Of a DNA stretch of 64,000 nucleotides, positions 42,562-51,399 are shown in pieces. The notes under the pieces are model-generated. The model saw nothing but the letters and a program-made list of their open reading frames with translations, was not told the DNA's origin and ran no database searches. The DNA is from Hymenobacter terricola. Lineage in GTDB: Bacteria; Bacteroidota; Bacteroidia; Cytophagales; Hymenobacteraceae. The position numbers were made by a program, and so were the translations under genes. The stretch is taken from contig NZ_JAGEMO020000015.1 of NCBI RefSeq assembly GCF_017921975.2, positions 186,001-250,000 of the forward strand, written 5' to 3'. Every line of letters begins with the position of its first letter. Within the stretch, counting starts at the first letter, position 1.

Positions 42562-42903
42562 GTCAATGACGGGTAGAAAAAGGCAGCAAAGCCCGTGGCA
42601 GAACCAGCCCGGGGTGAATAAAACCCGCCGGCAATCCCGCTGTCAGTAACCAGCGCAATACATAAGTAATTGAATTTATATCTAATTCAAAATAAGCAAA
42701 GCAATAATGTTCATTCCAGTACGGTGAGCAGGCGGTTCTTGCCACCAAAATGCCTTCCGGCCGGGCGTTGAACCGTTTTTTGGGCGGCGTGGCGATTCCC
42801 CAATCCCATTCAGCAGAGGTGGCGGAATGACATAATTTCTAAGCCGCTACCTGAGAAAAATTCACTCCGTCTTAATAAATAACCAACTATCTTTCCGCTA
42901 CCT
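42562..42903. other. Intergenic region between divergent genes
   Basis: About 340 bases separating the giant membrane protein and the SciP-like gene. The stretch 42655-42715 is very AT-rich and probably holds the minus-strand promoter, though no clean TAnnTTTG was found. On the plus strand TAtcTTTC at 42888-42895 ends eight bases before the ATG at 42904. No other gene seen. Confidence 0.5.
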
Positions 42904-43128
42904 ATGAACGAAGGCCCGCCCGATTTCTTTGACACCGACGGCCGCCCCGAACCGGCCGCTGCCGCCAGCCTTGCCGCCGAGCGCAAGCTGAAGGTGTGGG
43001 CCGTGCTCAACGCCGTGGACCAGGGCCTGATGACCGACGAAGAAGCCCGCGCCGCCTACGGCATCAGCGCCGAGGAAATGGAGGCGCACCGCGCCGGCTG
43101 GCGCGACCTGGGCACCGGCCGCCGCTGA
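42904..43128 (+). CDS. SciP/DUF1153-like small helix-turn-helix protein
   Basis: A 74-residue protein with an acidic N-terminus and a helix-turn-helix pattern like DUF1153/SciP: RKLKVWAVLNAVDQGLMTDE followed by ARAAYGISAEEMEAHRAGW. In alphaproteobacteria SciP represses CtrA-dependent genes; here only the fold is suggested. It lies upstream of the Kai genes on the same strand, 230 bases away, and may be independent. Confidence 0.65.
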   Translation: MNEGPPDFFDTDGRPEPAAAASLAAERKLKVWAVLNAVDQGLMTDEEARAAYGISAEEMEAHRAGWRDLGTGRR

Positions 43129-43357
43129 GAAACCCGTTGATGAAACCACGGAGCCGCTGGTGCGTAAACCCCCGCCAATAGCCCGCGCGGCTACGCTCCG
43201 TGCGTGGGCAGCTCACCCTTAAGCAGAGGTGGGTTTCGCTGGTAATTACATGACTTACTTGGTGTTGCCGCTATCCGTTTAGCCTGCTCTCCGGTGCTTT
43301 GTCCCAAGGGTGAGGCCCAGCGAAGGTTGCTTTTGCCGCGCTATTTCCGTCTTCTTC

Positions 43358-45100
43358 ATGCAAGAACTTACTTCATTGGCTGCCCCCGTATTGCCCCAAT
43401 TAGCCAAGTCCCCCACGGGCATCGAAGGCCTGGACGAAATCACCGAAGGCGGCCTGCCGCTGGGCCGGCCCACGCTGATTTGCGGCAGCGCCGGCTGCGG
43501 CAAAACCCTGATGGGCGTGGAGTTTCTGGTGCGCGGCATTCAGAACTACAACGAGCCGGGCGTGCTCATGGCCTTCGAGGAAACCGGCGCCGAGCTGGCC
43601 GCCAACGTGGCCTCGCTGGGCTTCGACCTGAACGACTTGCAGGCCCGCCAGCTGCTGCGCCTGGACCACGTGCACGTGGACCGCTCCGAAATTGAGGAAA
43701 CCGGCGAGTACGACCTCGACGGTCTGTTCATCCGGCTGGGCTACGCCATCGATTCCATTGGGGCCAGGCGCGTGGTGCTCGATACGATTGAGGCCCTGTT
43801 TTCGGGCTTTCCGAACCAGGGCGTGCTGCGCTCCGAAATCCGCCGGCTGTTTCGCTGGCTGAAGGACAAGGGCGTCACCACCGTCATCACCGCCGAGCGC
43901 GGCGAGGGCACGCTCACCCGCCAGGGCCTGGAAGAGTACGTGTCGGACTGCGTGATTCTGCTCGACAACCGCGTGATTGACCAGATTACCACCCGCCGGC
44001 TGCGCGTGGTGAAGTACCGCGGCAGCACCCACGGCACCAACGAGTACCCCTACATCATCACCGAAGACGGCATTGCCGTGGTGCCGGTGACCTCGCTGCG
44101 GCTGGAGCACAGCGTGTCGGACCAGATTGACTCGACCGGCATTCCGGCGCTGGACGAGATGTTTGGCCGGCGCGGCTTTTACCACGGCAGCAGCGTGCTG
44201 CTCACCGGCACGGCCGGCACCGCCAAAACCACGCTGGCGGCCGCTTTTGCCCAGCAGGTGTGCAAGCAGGGCCACCGCTGCCTGATGTTTATCTTTGAAG
44301 AATCGCCCCAGCAATTGATTCGCAACATGAAGTCGGTGGGCATCGACCTGGCCCCGCTGGTGGCGCAGGGCCTGCTGAGGATTGAGGCTTCGCGGCCCAC
44401 CCTCAACGGCCTGGAGCGCCACCTGGTGACCATTCACCGGGAAGTGCGCGAGTTTCAGCCCCACGCCGTGGTCATCGACCCCATCAGCAACCTGATTTCG
44501 GTGGGCAACATCAACGAGGTGCGCAGCATGCTCACCCGCCTGATTGATTACCTGAAAGTCAACAACATCACGGCCCTGTTTACGGCCCTGGTGAACACCC
44601 GCACCAACCAGAACGAGATGACCGAAGAAGGCGTGTCGTCGCTGGTCGATACCTGGATTAGCGTGCGCGATTTGGAAGGCATCGGCGAGCGCAACCGCGG
44701 CCTGAGCATCCTCAAATCGCGCGGAATGGCGCATTCCAACCAGGTGCGCGAGTTCATCGTGACCGAGCAGGGCATTGAGCTGCTCGACGTGGTGGTGGGC
44801 CCCACCGGCATCGTGACCGGGGCCAGCCGCCTCACCCAGCAGCTGCAGGAGCACGCCCAGCACCTGGCCACCCGCCAGGAAGTGGAGCGCCGCGACCGCG
44901 AGCTGGAGCGCCGCCGCCGCGTGCTCGAAGCCAACATCGCCAACCTGCGCACCGACTTCGAATCGGTGGAAGAAGAGTTGCGGCAGATTAACAGCGAAGC
45001 CGAAACGCGCCAGCAAACGCTGCTGAGCGACAACCGGCGCATTGCCACCGCCACCCCACCGGCGGCGCAGGCGCCCGCCGCCACCCCCGGCGAGGAGTAA
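43358..45100 (+). CDS. kaiC: KaiC-like double-domain ATPase
   Basis: A 580-residue RecA-superfamily protein with two KaiC domains. CI has Walker A GSAGCGKT at 43-50 and the paired catalytic glutamates in [12 protein letters not shown] has GTAGTAKTT at 284-292, FIFEESPQQ, and VSSLVDTWI, where Ser427/Ser428 stand at the place of the cyanobacterial phosphorylation sites (Ser431/Thr432). The C-terminal 80 residues form a coiled coil rich in Arg/Glu. It starts at 43358 (MQELTSL). KaiA is absent, as in most non-cyanobacterial kai loci. Two KaiB genes, a kinase and a receiver follow on the same strand. Confidence 0.92.
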   Translation: MQELTSLAAPVLPQLAKSPTGIEGLDEITEGGLPLGRPTLICGSAGCGKTLMGVEFLVRGIQNYNEPGVLMAFEETGAELAANVASLGFDLNDLQARQLLRLDHVHVDRSEIEETGEYDLDGLFIRLGYAIDSIGARRVVLDTIEALFSGFPNQGVLRSEIRRLFRWLKDKGVTTVITAERGEGTLTRQGLEEYVSDCVILLDNRVIDQITTRRLRVVKYRGSTHGTNEYPYIITEDGIAVVPVTSLRLEHSVSDQIDSTGIPALDEMFGRRGFYHGSSVLLTGTAGTAKTTLAAAFAQQVCKQGHRCLMFIFEESPQQLIRNMKSVGIDLAPLVAQGLLRIEASRPTLNGLERHLVTIHREVREFQPHAVVIDPISNLISVGNINEVRSMLTRLIDYLKVNNITALFTALVNTRTNQNEMTEEGVSSLVDTWISVRDLEGIGERNRGLSILKSRGMAHSNQVREFIVTEQGIELLDVVVGPTGIVTGASRLTQQLQEHAQHLATRQEVERRDRELERRRRVLEANIANLRTDFESVEEELRQINSEAETRQQTLLSDNRRIATATPPAAQAPAATPGEE

Positions 45101-45176
45101 ACCCCGGCGGCGAGTAACCCCAGCGGCGCGGGCTCCGTATGGGGAGGTCGCGCCTGCCTGCCCCATTACCTGTTTC

Positions 45177-45491
45177 ATGGCTGAAGTAATCGAAGAAGAA
45201 AACCCCGAAGAAACCTGGGAGCTGCGCCTGTACGTGGCCGGCCAGACTCCCAAGTCGGTGGCGGCCCTGGCCAACCTGAAAAAATACTGCGAGCAGCACC
45301 TCAAGGGCCGCTACAAGCTGGAGGTTATCGACTTGCTGGTGAACCCGCAGCTGGCCGAAGGCGACCAGATTCTGGCCATTCCCACGCTGGTGCGCAAGGT
45401 GCCCGAGCCCATCCGCAAAATCATCGGCGACCTGTCGAACGAAGCGCGGGTGCTGGTTGGGCTCGACGTGCGCCCCGCCGTGCGCACCTGA
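45177..45491 (+). CDS. kaiB: KaiB-like protein 1
   Basis: A 104-residue thioredoxin-like KaiB. It closely follows the family: [60 protein letters not shown] and [12 protein letters not shown]. In clock systems KaiB binds the CI ring of KaiC after a fold switch. The ATG at 45177 is 76 bases after kaiC; the longer frame upstream is a GC-rich artefact. Confidence 0.93.
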   Translation: MAEVIEEENPEETWELRLYVAGQTPKSVAALANLKKYCEQHLKGRYKLEVIDLLVNPQLAEGDQILAIPTLVRKVPEPIRKIIGDLSNEARVLVGLDVRPAVRT

Positions 45492-45499
45492 CCCCGGCC

Positions 45500-45841
45500 A
45501 TGGAACCATTCACGGACCCCACGCCCTTCCCGGAGCCCGCCGAACCCGAGTACCTGTTGCACCTGTACATCACGGGGGCCACCCCCAACTCCACGCGCGC
45601 CGTGCGCAACATCAAAGACATCTGCGAGCAGTACCTGAAAGGCCGCTACGAGCTGCTGATTGTGGACGTGTACCAACAGCCCGAGCTGGCCCAGCAGGAA
45701 GACCTTATCGGCGTGCCCATGCTCATTAAGCGGCGGCCGGGCCTGGTGCGCCGGCTGGTGGGCGACCTCACAGACCACGGCCGGGTGCTGAAAGCCCTGG
45801 GGGTAATGCCGCCTGCCAACGGCCAGAACGGCCATGAGTAG
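45500..45841 (+). CDS. kaiB: KaiB-like protein 2, diverged paralogue
   Basis: A 113-residue second KaiB, eight bases after the first. It keeps LHLYITGATPNSTRAVRNIK, LLIVDVYQQPELAQQEDLIG and VGDLTDHGRVLKALG, but replaces the nearly invariant IPTL with VPML and loses the PxPIR turn. Divergence of this kind between adjacent copies usually means a distinct role. It overlaps the kinase start by eight bases. Confidence 0.9.
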   Translation: MEPFTDPTPFPEPAEPEYLLHLYITGATPNSTRAVRNIKDICEQYLKGRYELLIVDVYQQPELAQQEDLIGVPMLIKRRPGLVRRLVGDLTDHGRVLKALGVMPPANGQNGHE

Positions 45842-47546
45842 TTCCCAGCCCACGCCCGCCGCCCTGGCCCGCGAAATCGAAGAGCTGCGCTACCAGCTCG
45901 AAGAAGCCCAGGAGCTGATTCACGCCATTCGGACCGGGGCCGTGGACGCGCTGGCCGTGCAAAGCGCCGAAGGCCCGCGCATCTTCACCCTGCAAGGGGC
46001 CGACCACGGCTACCGCACCCTGATTGAGCAGATGAGCGAAGGCGCCCTGCTGCTCAGCGAGGACGCGACCGTGCTGTACTGCAACGCCGCCCTGGCCAGC
46101 CTGCTGGGCCGGCCCCTGGGCGAGGTAATGGGCAGTGCCTTTGGGGCGTTTGTGCCGTCGGCCTTTGCCGACTACTGGGCCGGGCTGGTGCTGAAAGGCT
46201 GGCAGGGCAAAAGCAGGGGCGAGCTGCCCCTGCAAACCACGGCCGGGGCGCTCGTGCCGCTGTCGGTGAGTATGAACGTGCTGGCTTTCAACAACATGCC
46301 GACGCTGGCCGTGATTGTGACCGACTTGTCGGCGCAGCGCGAAATCACCACCATCCGGGCCCAGGTGGCCGAGCAAAATGCCCTGCTGGACCGCAAAACG
46401 GCCGAGCTGAAGCGCGAAGAAGCCGCCCGGCTCGCGGGCGAGCAGGCCGCCGCCGAGGCCAGCCGCCTGCTGGAAGGCATCCCGCAGATTGCCTGGACGG
46501 CCAACCCGCGGGGCGACATCACCTACCTGAACCGCCGCTGGTTCGACTACGTGGGCTGGGAAAATGCCACCGGCCCCGACCACGGCTGGAGCGCCCACCT
46601 GCACCCCGACGACGTGGCCGCCACCGCCCGGCAATGGCAGCAGTGCCTGGGCCGGGGCGCGGCCTTTGAAGTGGAGTACCGCTTCCGCAACCGCGCCGGC
46701 GACTACCGCTGGATGCTGGGCCGGGCACTGCCCTCGCGCAACGAGCAGGACGACATTATTCAGTGGATTGGCACCTGCACCGACATTCACGAGCAGAAGC
46801 TGGCCCTGGAACGCATTGATTACGGCCAGCGCCAGCTGCGCGAAAACAACGCGCAGCTCACCCGCGTGAACGTGGACCTGGACAATTTTATCTACACCGC
46901 CTCGCACGACCTCAAGGCGCCCATCAGCAACATTGAGGGCCTGCTACTGGCCCTGCTCGACGAGCTGCCGCCCGCTACCGTGCACACCGAGCCCGTGCAG
47001 CCCCTGCTCGACCTGATGCAGGATTCGGTGAACCGCTTCAAGCGCACCATCGAGCACCTCACCGACGTGTCGAAGCTGCAGAAGGAGCACGGCCACCCCA
47101 CCGCGCCGGTCGATGTGGCGGCCGTGGTGGAGGACGTGCGCCTCGATTTGGGGCCGCTCATCCAGGCCGCCGGCGCGCGGCTGGAAGTGGACGTGCAGGC
47201 CGCGCCCACGGTGTCGTTTTCGGAGAAAAACCTGCGCAGCGTGGTGTTCAACCTGCTCAGCAACGCCCTCAAGTACCGCGCGCCCGGCCGGGCGCCGCTG
47301 GTGCGCCTGCGCACCTGGCCCGAGGGCGAAGGCATAATGCTGGCCGTGCAGGACAACGGCCTGGGCCTCGACACCGCCAGCGAGCACAAGCTGTTTGGCA
47401 TGTTCCAGCGCTTCCACGACCACGTTGAGGGCTCCGGCATTGGCCTCTACATGGTTAAAAAAATGGTGGAAAACGCGGGCGGGCGCATTGCCGTACGTTC
47501 CGAGCTGGGCGTTGGTTCTACGTTTTCTATTTACTTCACCCGATAA
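45834..47546 (+). CDS. PAS-domain sensor histidine kinase
   Basis: A 570-residue soluble kinase without membrane segments. A coiled coil (1-45) is followed by PAS 1 (about 57-170), PAS 2 with its PAC end (about 212-325, WTANPRGDITYLNRRWFDYVG, then VEYRFRNRAGDYRWMLGRA). Next come HisKA with His358 in TASHDLKAPISNIEG, and HATPase with VVFNLLSNALKY, VQDNGLGLD and GIGLYMVKKMV. It starts inside the second kaiB gene, so it is likely part of the Kai operon, and probably passes phosphate to the adjacent receiver protein. Confidence 0.93.
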   Translation: MSSSQPTPAALAREIEELRYQLEEAQELIHAIRTGAVDALAVQSAEGPRIFTLQGADHGYRTLIEQMSEGALLLSEDATVLYCNAALASLLGRPLGEVMGSAFGAFVPSAFADYWAGLVLKGWQGKSRGELPLQTTAGALVPLSVSMNVLAFNNMPTLAVIVTDLSAQREITTIRAQVAEQNALLDRKTAELKREEAARLAGEQAAAEASRLLEGIPQIAWTANPRGDITYLNRRWFDYVGWENATGPDHGWSAHLHPDDVAATARQWQQCLGRGAAFEVEYRFRNRAGDYRWMLGRALPSRNEQDDIIQWIGTCTDIHEQKLALERIDYGQRQLRENNAQLTRVNVDLDNFIYTASHDLKAPISNIEGLLLALLDELPPATVHTEPVQPLLDLMQDSVNRFKRTIEHLTDVSKLQKEHGHPTAPVDVAAVVEDVRLDLGPLIQAAGARLEVDVQAAPTVSFSEKNLRSVVFNLLSNALKYRAPGRAPLVRLRTWPEGEGIMLAVQDNGLGLDTASEHKLFGMFQRFHDHVEGSGIGLYMVKKMVENAGGRIAVRSELGVGSTFSIYFTR

Positions 47547-47602
47547 AAAAGCGGCACTGGGCCGCATCCCGTCGCGTTGTAACCGTGGCCATCCGACCAT
47601 CC

Positions 47603-48031
47603 ATGCAAAAGCTTACCTGCGCCCTGCTGGTCGACGATGACCAGACCACCAATTACCTCAACCAGCTGCTGCTAAAGCGGCTGGATGTTAGCGATAAGCT
47701 ACTCGTCGCCCTCAACGGCCAGGAGGCGCTGGACCTCATCGCCATCCACTGCCAGGGAGCCACCGCCGAGTGCCCGGCGCTTATTTTGCTGGACGTGAAA
47801 ATGCCGGTCATGGACGGATTTGCCTTCCTCGAAGCCTACGAAAAGCTGTCCTTGCTGCCCGCGCACCGGCAGGCCATCATCATCGTCATGCTCACCACCT
47901 CGCTGCACCCCAAGGACGTGGAGCGGGTTCAGAAACTGAACATTGCCGGCTTCCTCAATAAGCCCCTGACCAGAGAAAAGGTTAACGAGGTGCTAAAAAA
48001 CCACTTCGACCGGCATTTGCCGGAAGAATAG
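47603..48031 (+). CDS. Single-domain response regulator
   Basis: A 142-residue CheY-like receiver with no output domain. Acidic pocket ALLVDDDQTT, phosphoacceptor Asp64 in ILLDVKMPVMDG, Thr in VMLTTS and Lys in GFLNKPLT are all present. The start at 47603 (MQKLTC) is preferred to a GTG at 47585. It lies 56 bases after the PAS kinase and is its expected partner. It is convergent with the polysaccharide locus. Confidence 0.92.
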   Translation: MQKLTCALLVDDDQTTNYLNQLLLKRLDVSDKLLVALNGQEALDLIAIHCQGATAECPALILLDVKMPVMDGFAFLEAYEKLSLLPAHRQAIIIVMLTTSLHPKDVERVQKLNIAGFLNKPLTREKVNEVLKNHFDRHLPEE

Positions 48032-48074
48032 CCGCCTAGTTCGGCTTTGGCCGGGCGCGGGCCAGCGTCTCGGG

Positions 48075-50000
48075 CTAGCTTATTGCCAGCTCAATTACCA
48101 CTTCGTGCCCGGCAATGCCCGCAATGCTGAGGGGAAGAGCTTCCAGGCCGGGCACGAAGTTGAACGCCCGGCCGGAGCCAGCAGGCAACGTGACCAGCGG
48201 CTGATTGGCCGTGATGGTAACCGTAGCGGAGGCCTTGGCTACGCTTAACTGCCGGTCGGAAATCACGGTTACTTTCTCGGTGGCGCGGGAGATGAGGGGG
48301 AGGATGACGCCCGGGTTTTGGTCGGGGGCGCCGGCGGCAACCGTGAAGGTCAGCGTTACTTTGTTTTCGGCAAATATATACACCACCTGGCAGGGTATTG
48401 CACCGGCGGCGGGGCTTTGCTGGTGCTCATCTACCAGCTGGGCGCGGGCCGTTACCGTGCAGATGCCGGGGCCCGTGCGTACCTGGATTTCCGCGTTCAA
48501 ATCGCTGATGTTGCGGTAGCTGATGCCATTCACCACCAGCTCGATGCGGGGCGTGAGGCCCAGGGCGGACGGGGTGGTGTCGGGCGGCATGTTGCCGGCT
48601 TCGTAGCGCTGGTAGTCGGTCATGCTGGCGGCCAGCAGCGGGCCCGTTTTGGGGTGCCAGAGTAGGGTGAGGGCGCCGCCCGAGGCATGGCCGTTGTGGG
48701 TGGCTTTATACTCCCGGTCGTAGCCCGTGACGGTGGCCCGAAAACTGCCCTGCGCAACCAGCCAGGTATTTATATCGGCGAAAAAGCGGCTGCCGTAGGC
48801 CTGCTCGCGGGGCAGAATTGCCTTACTTACATCGATACGGGCATAGGCATCGCCGTGGTCCAGAATGGTGGTGAGGGCCTTGAGGTGGCAGAAGGTGTGG
48901 TGCACGCTGGTGGGCACGCCGTGCGCCGCGGCGTGGGGCCCGCCCGTGAGCAGGCCCGCGGCGGTGCACTGCTCCAAAAGCTGCGCGTTGCGCAGCGCCG
49001 CTTTGTAGAACCGGGGGTCGCGGGCGGCCAGCAGGGCGAAAGCCGGTTGGCAGCCATCGGAGGTGCGGCTGCCCCAGTAGGTCCATTTGTAGTTGCGGGT
49101 GCCCCAGCTGTTGTCCCAGCCGCCGTCGGGCAGCATGAATTCCAGGTGGGCCTGCAGGGCGCGGGTCACGGCGGCCAGCACTTCTTCGTCTTTGGTCAGC
49201 AGGCCGTAGTGCACCAGCGAGGGCAGGGATTCTTCCACGTTGTAGCCCAAATCGATGGGGTAGCAGCCTTTTTTGCTGGTTTCGTAGTACGGCGTGCCCT
49301 CGCCAAACAGCAGGTGGTTGGTGGGCGAGAAGAAGCGCAGGGCCTGGTGCGCGAGCTCGTGGCCTTTTTGCCGGAAGCGGGGCACGTCCAGCACTTCACC
49401 CAATAGCGCCAGGCCGTAGCTCGCCGTGATGGGGTAGTTGATGTTGCCGTAGTCGATGGTGAACGTGTCGTGGATGAAGTTGCCGGCCCGCAGCAGGCGC
49501 CCGCTCAGAGCGGTTTTGAACTGCAGGTCCAGCACGGTGCCGTGGTTTTTCAGGGCCTCGGCCAGGGCAATGGCCATGAACACGGTGGTGCCCTTCCAGG
49601 CGCCGGGCTGGGGCTCGTTGAGCCAGGAGCCGTCGGGCTGGCTCACGTTGGTTTCGGCCCAGCGGTAGAGCAGGTGCGCGGCGTCGAGGTAGCGGCTTTG
49701 CCGGGTGTGGCGGGCCCGGTGCAGCAGCGGGTAAATCGTTTCGGCAATGCGGCCCGGCACCGCCGCGTCGCCCGGCCCCCGGATGCCGCCGTAGTCCGCG
49801 CCCCGCGCCTGGTCGGTTATCTGCAGCTGGAGCAGGGCCGTAAGCCATTGCTGCGCCAGCCGGTTGCTCAACGCGTACAGCTCCGACGGCGCTGTCGGAG
49901 CATGCCCCAGCGCTTCGGCCACGCCCAACCCGCCCAATATGCCGGTCCCGGCCAGGGCCGTGATTCTACCAAACTCCCGGCGGGAAATGAGTGCAGGCAT
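48075..50000 (-). CDS. Tat-exported (alpha/alpha)-barrel protein, polysaccharide-lyase-like
   Basis: A 641-residue protein beginning MPALISRREFGRITALAG, a twin-arginine signal. The N-terminal two thirds read as an (alpha/alpha) toroid (repeated helix pairs with aromatic-rich turns such as YLDAAHLLYRWAETN, GDSYGLALLGEV-like and KWTYWGSRTSDGCQPAFALL), as in heparinase II/III and alginate-lyase-type enzymes. The C-terminal third is beta-rich. No exact family can be given. The final gene of the polysaccharide locus, next to GH88, so it probably acts on an uronate-containing chain. Confidence 0.7.
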   Translation of the reverse strand: MPALISRREFGRITALAGTGILGGLGVAEALGHAPTAPSELYALSNRLAQQWLTALLQLQITDQARGADYGGIRGPGDAAVPGRIAETIYPLLHRARHTRQSRYLDAAHLLYRWAETNVSQPDGSWLNEPQPGAWKGTTVFMAIALAEALKNHGTVLDLQFKTALSGRLLRAGNFIHDTFTIDYGNINYPITASYGLALLGEVLDVPRFRQKGHELAHQALRFFSPTNHLLFGEGTPYYETSKKGCYPIDLGYNVEESLPSLVHYGLLTKDEEVLAAVTRALQAHLEFMLPDGGWDNSWGTRNYKWTYWGSRTSDGCQPAFALLAARDPRFYKAALRNAQLLEQCTAAGLLTGGPHAAAHGVPTSVHHTFCHLKALTTILDHGDAYARIDVSKAILPREQAYGSRFFADINTWLVAQGSFRATVTGYDREYKATHNGHASGGALTLLWHPKTGPLLAASMTDYQRYEAGNMPPDTTPSALGLTPRIELVVNGISYRNISDLNAEIQVRTGPGICTVTARAQLVDEHQQSPAAGAIPCQVVYIFAENKVTLTFTVAAGAPDQNPGVILPLISRATEKVTVISDRQLSVAKASATVTITANQPLVTLPAGSGRAFNFVPGLEALPLSIAGIAGHEVVIELAIS

Positions 50001-50038
50001 GTGGTTAGGCGTGAGCAGAGCGGACAAGTCAGGGCTGG

Positions 50039-51253
50039 CTAGCGCAGGGAAAGGCCCGCGCCGCTGCCCAGGTTTTTGGCGCGCAGCAGGGCTTCCAGGT
50101 AGTAGTAGTCGGCATAGCTCAGCGGCACGTCGACTTCGCTGTTGGCGGGCTTCATGCCGGTGCTGTGCAGGAGCAGAAAGCCGTGACTGCGGCCGGGCCG
50201 GGCCGAGTAGTGCCGGGCCAGGCTTTGCATCATCTTGTCGGCCTGGCGGCGGTAGAAAGTGCCGTTGCGGCTGTAGGTGCTCAACTCATACAGCGCCGAG
50301 GCGATGACCGCGCCCGCCGAGGCATCGCGCGGCTCGTTGGGAATGTTGGGGGCGTTGAAATCCCAGTAGGGAATGAGGTCCTTGGGCAGGTTGGGGTGGT
50401 TGAGGATGAACTGCGCCACGTGCTCGGCCTGGGCGAGATAGGCGGGGTTTTTGGTTTCGCGGTAGCACATGGTGAAGCCGTAGAGCGCCCAGCCCTGCCC
50501 CCGCGCCCAGGCCGATTCGTCGGCGGCGCCCTGGTGGGTCATGCGCCGGATAACGCGGCCGGTGGCCGAGTCGTAGTCCACGACGTGGAAGGAGCTGAAG
50601 TCGGGCCGGAAGTGGTTGCGCATCGTCGTGTTGGCGTGGCTCACCGCGATTTTGTAGAACGACGAATCGCCCGACAGCCGGGTGGCCGCAAACAGCAATT
50701 CCAGGTTCAGCATGTTGTCGATGATGACCGGAAACTTCCACAAGTCGCGGTGGTGGTCCCAAGAGCGCAGCGTGCCCACCTTCGGGTTGAAGCGGGTGCT
50801 GAGCGTGCGCGCCGCCGTGAGTATCACCTCGCGGTAGGCCGGGTCCTTGGTGAGACGGTAGCCGGTGCCGAAGCTGCAGTACACCTTAAAACCCATGTCG
50901 TGGGTGGTGCCGTTGGTTTTTTCCTGCTCAATGTTGGCCGTGTAGGTTTTGGCGGCCGCCTGCCATTTCGCGTCGCCGCTGGCCTCCGAAAGCAGCCACA
51001 GGTAGCCGGGAAAAAAGCCGCTGGTCCAGTCGCGGGCGGGCACCAGCACCAGCTCGCCGGTGGGGGACAGGGTGCGCGGTGATACCAGCGGCGGCTTGCC
51101 GGGCGCGGGCTGCGGCGCTCTGGCTACCTCGCGCAGCATGAGGGTGGCCTGGGTTTCGGCCAGCTTCACGGTTTTGGCGAAAGGCGCCTGGGCCATGCCC
51201 GGCCCGGCCAGCAGCGCCAGTCCCCAACCAATAATAATTGCCTTGCGATTCAT
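50039..51253 (-). CDS. GH88 unsaturated glucuronyl hydrolase
   Basis: Hydrolyses the unsaturated uronic acid left at the non-reducing end by polysaccharide lyases. The 404-residue protein has a signal peptide (about 1-22) and an (alpha/alpha)6 barrel. Conserved segments include RDWTSGFFPGYLWLLSEA with the first catalytic Asp region, FPVIIDNMLNLELLFAAT with the second Asp, and ESAWARGQGWALYGFTMCYR. Length and motifs are standard. It overlaps no gene but stands 38 bases before the lyase-like gene. Confidence 0.92.
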   Translation of the reverse strand: MNRKAIIIGWGLALLAGPGMAQAPFAKTVKLAETQATLMLREVARAPQPAPGKPPLVSPRTLSPTGELVLVPARDWTSGFFPGYLWLLSEASGDAKWQAAAKTYTANIEQEKTNGTTHDMGFKVYCSFGTGYRLTKDPAYREVILTAARTLSTRFNPKVGTLRSWDHHRDLWKFPVIIDNMLNLELLFAATRLSGDSSFYKIAVSHANTTMRNHFRPDFSSFHVVDYDSATGRVIRRMTHQGAADESAWARGQGWALYGFTMCYRETKNPAYLAQAEHVAQFILNHPNLPKDLIPYWDFNAPNIPNEPRDASAGAVIASALYELSTYSRNGTFYRRQADKMMQSLARHYSARPGRSHGFLLLHSTGMKPANSEVDVPLSYADYYYLEALLRAKNLGSGAGLSLR

Positions 51254-51277
51254 TGGAGCGTCAATTGTAGTTTATAG

Positions 51278-51383
51278 CAGAACGTCATGTCGAGCGCAGC
51301 CGAGGCATCTTGCTCGCATCGTTATGTCAATTGAGTTACTTTCCCGAGCGAGATGTCTCGGCTGCGCTCGACATGACGTTCTG
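51278..51383. repeat. Palindromic intergenic element, family 1 variant
   Basis: Arms 51278-51316 and 51345-51383 (39 bases, two mismatches) use gtcgagcgcagccga in place of gctgagcgcagccga. It lies between the alginate-lyase-like gene and GH88. Confidence 0.9.
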
Positions 51384-51399
51384 TGATGGGGGTAAATCA

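Noticed and set aside
43400..45304. 634-residue minus-strand open frame opposite kaiC
   Set aside because: kaiC on the other strand has both Walker motifs; the antisense frame has none.
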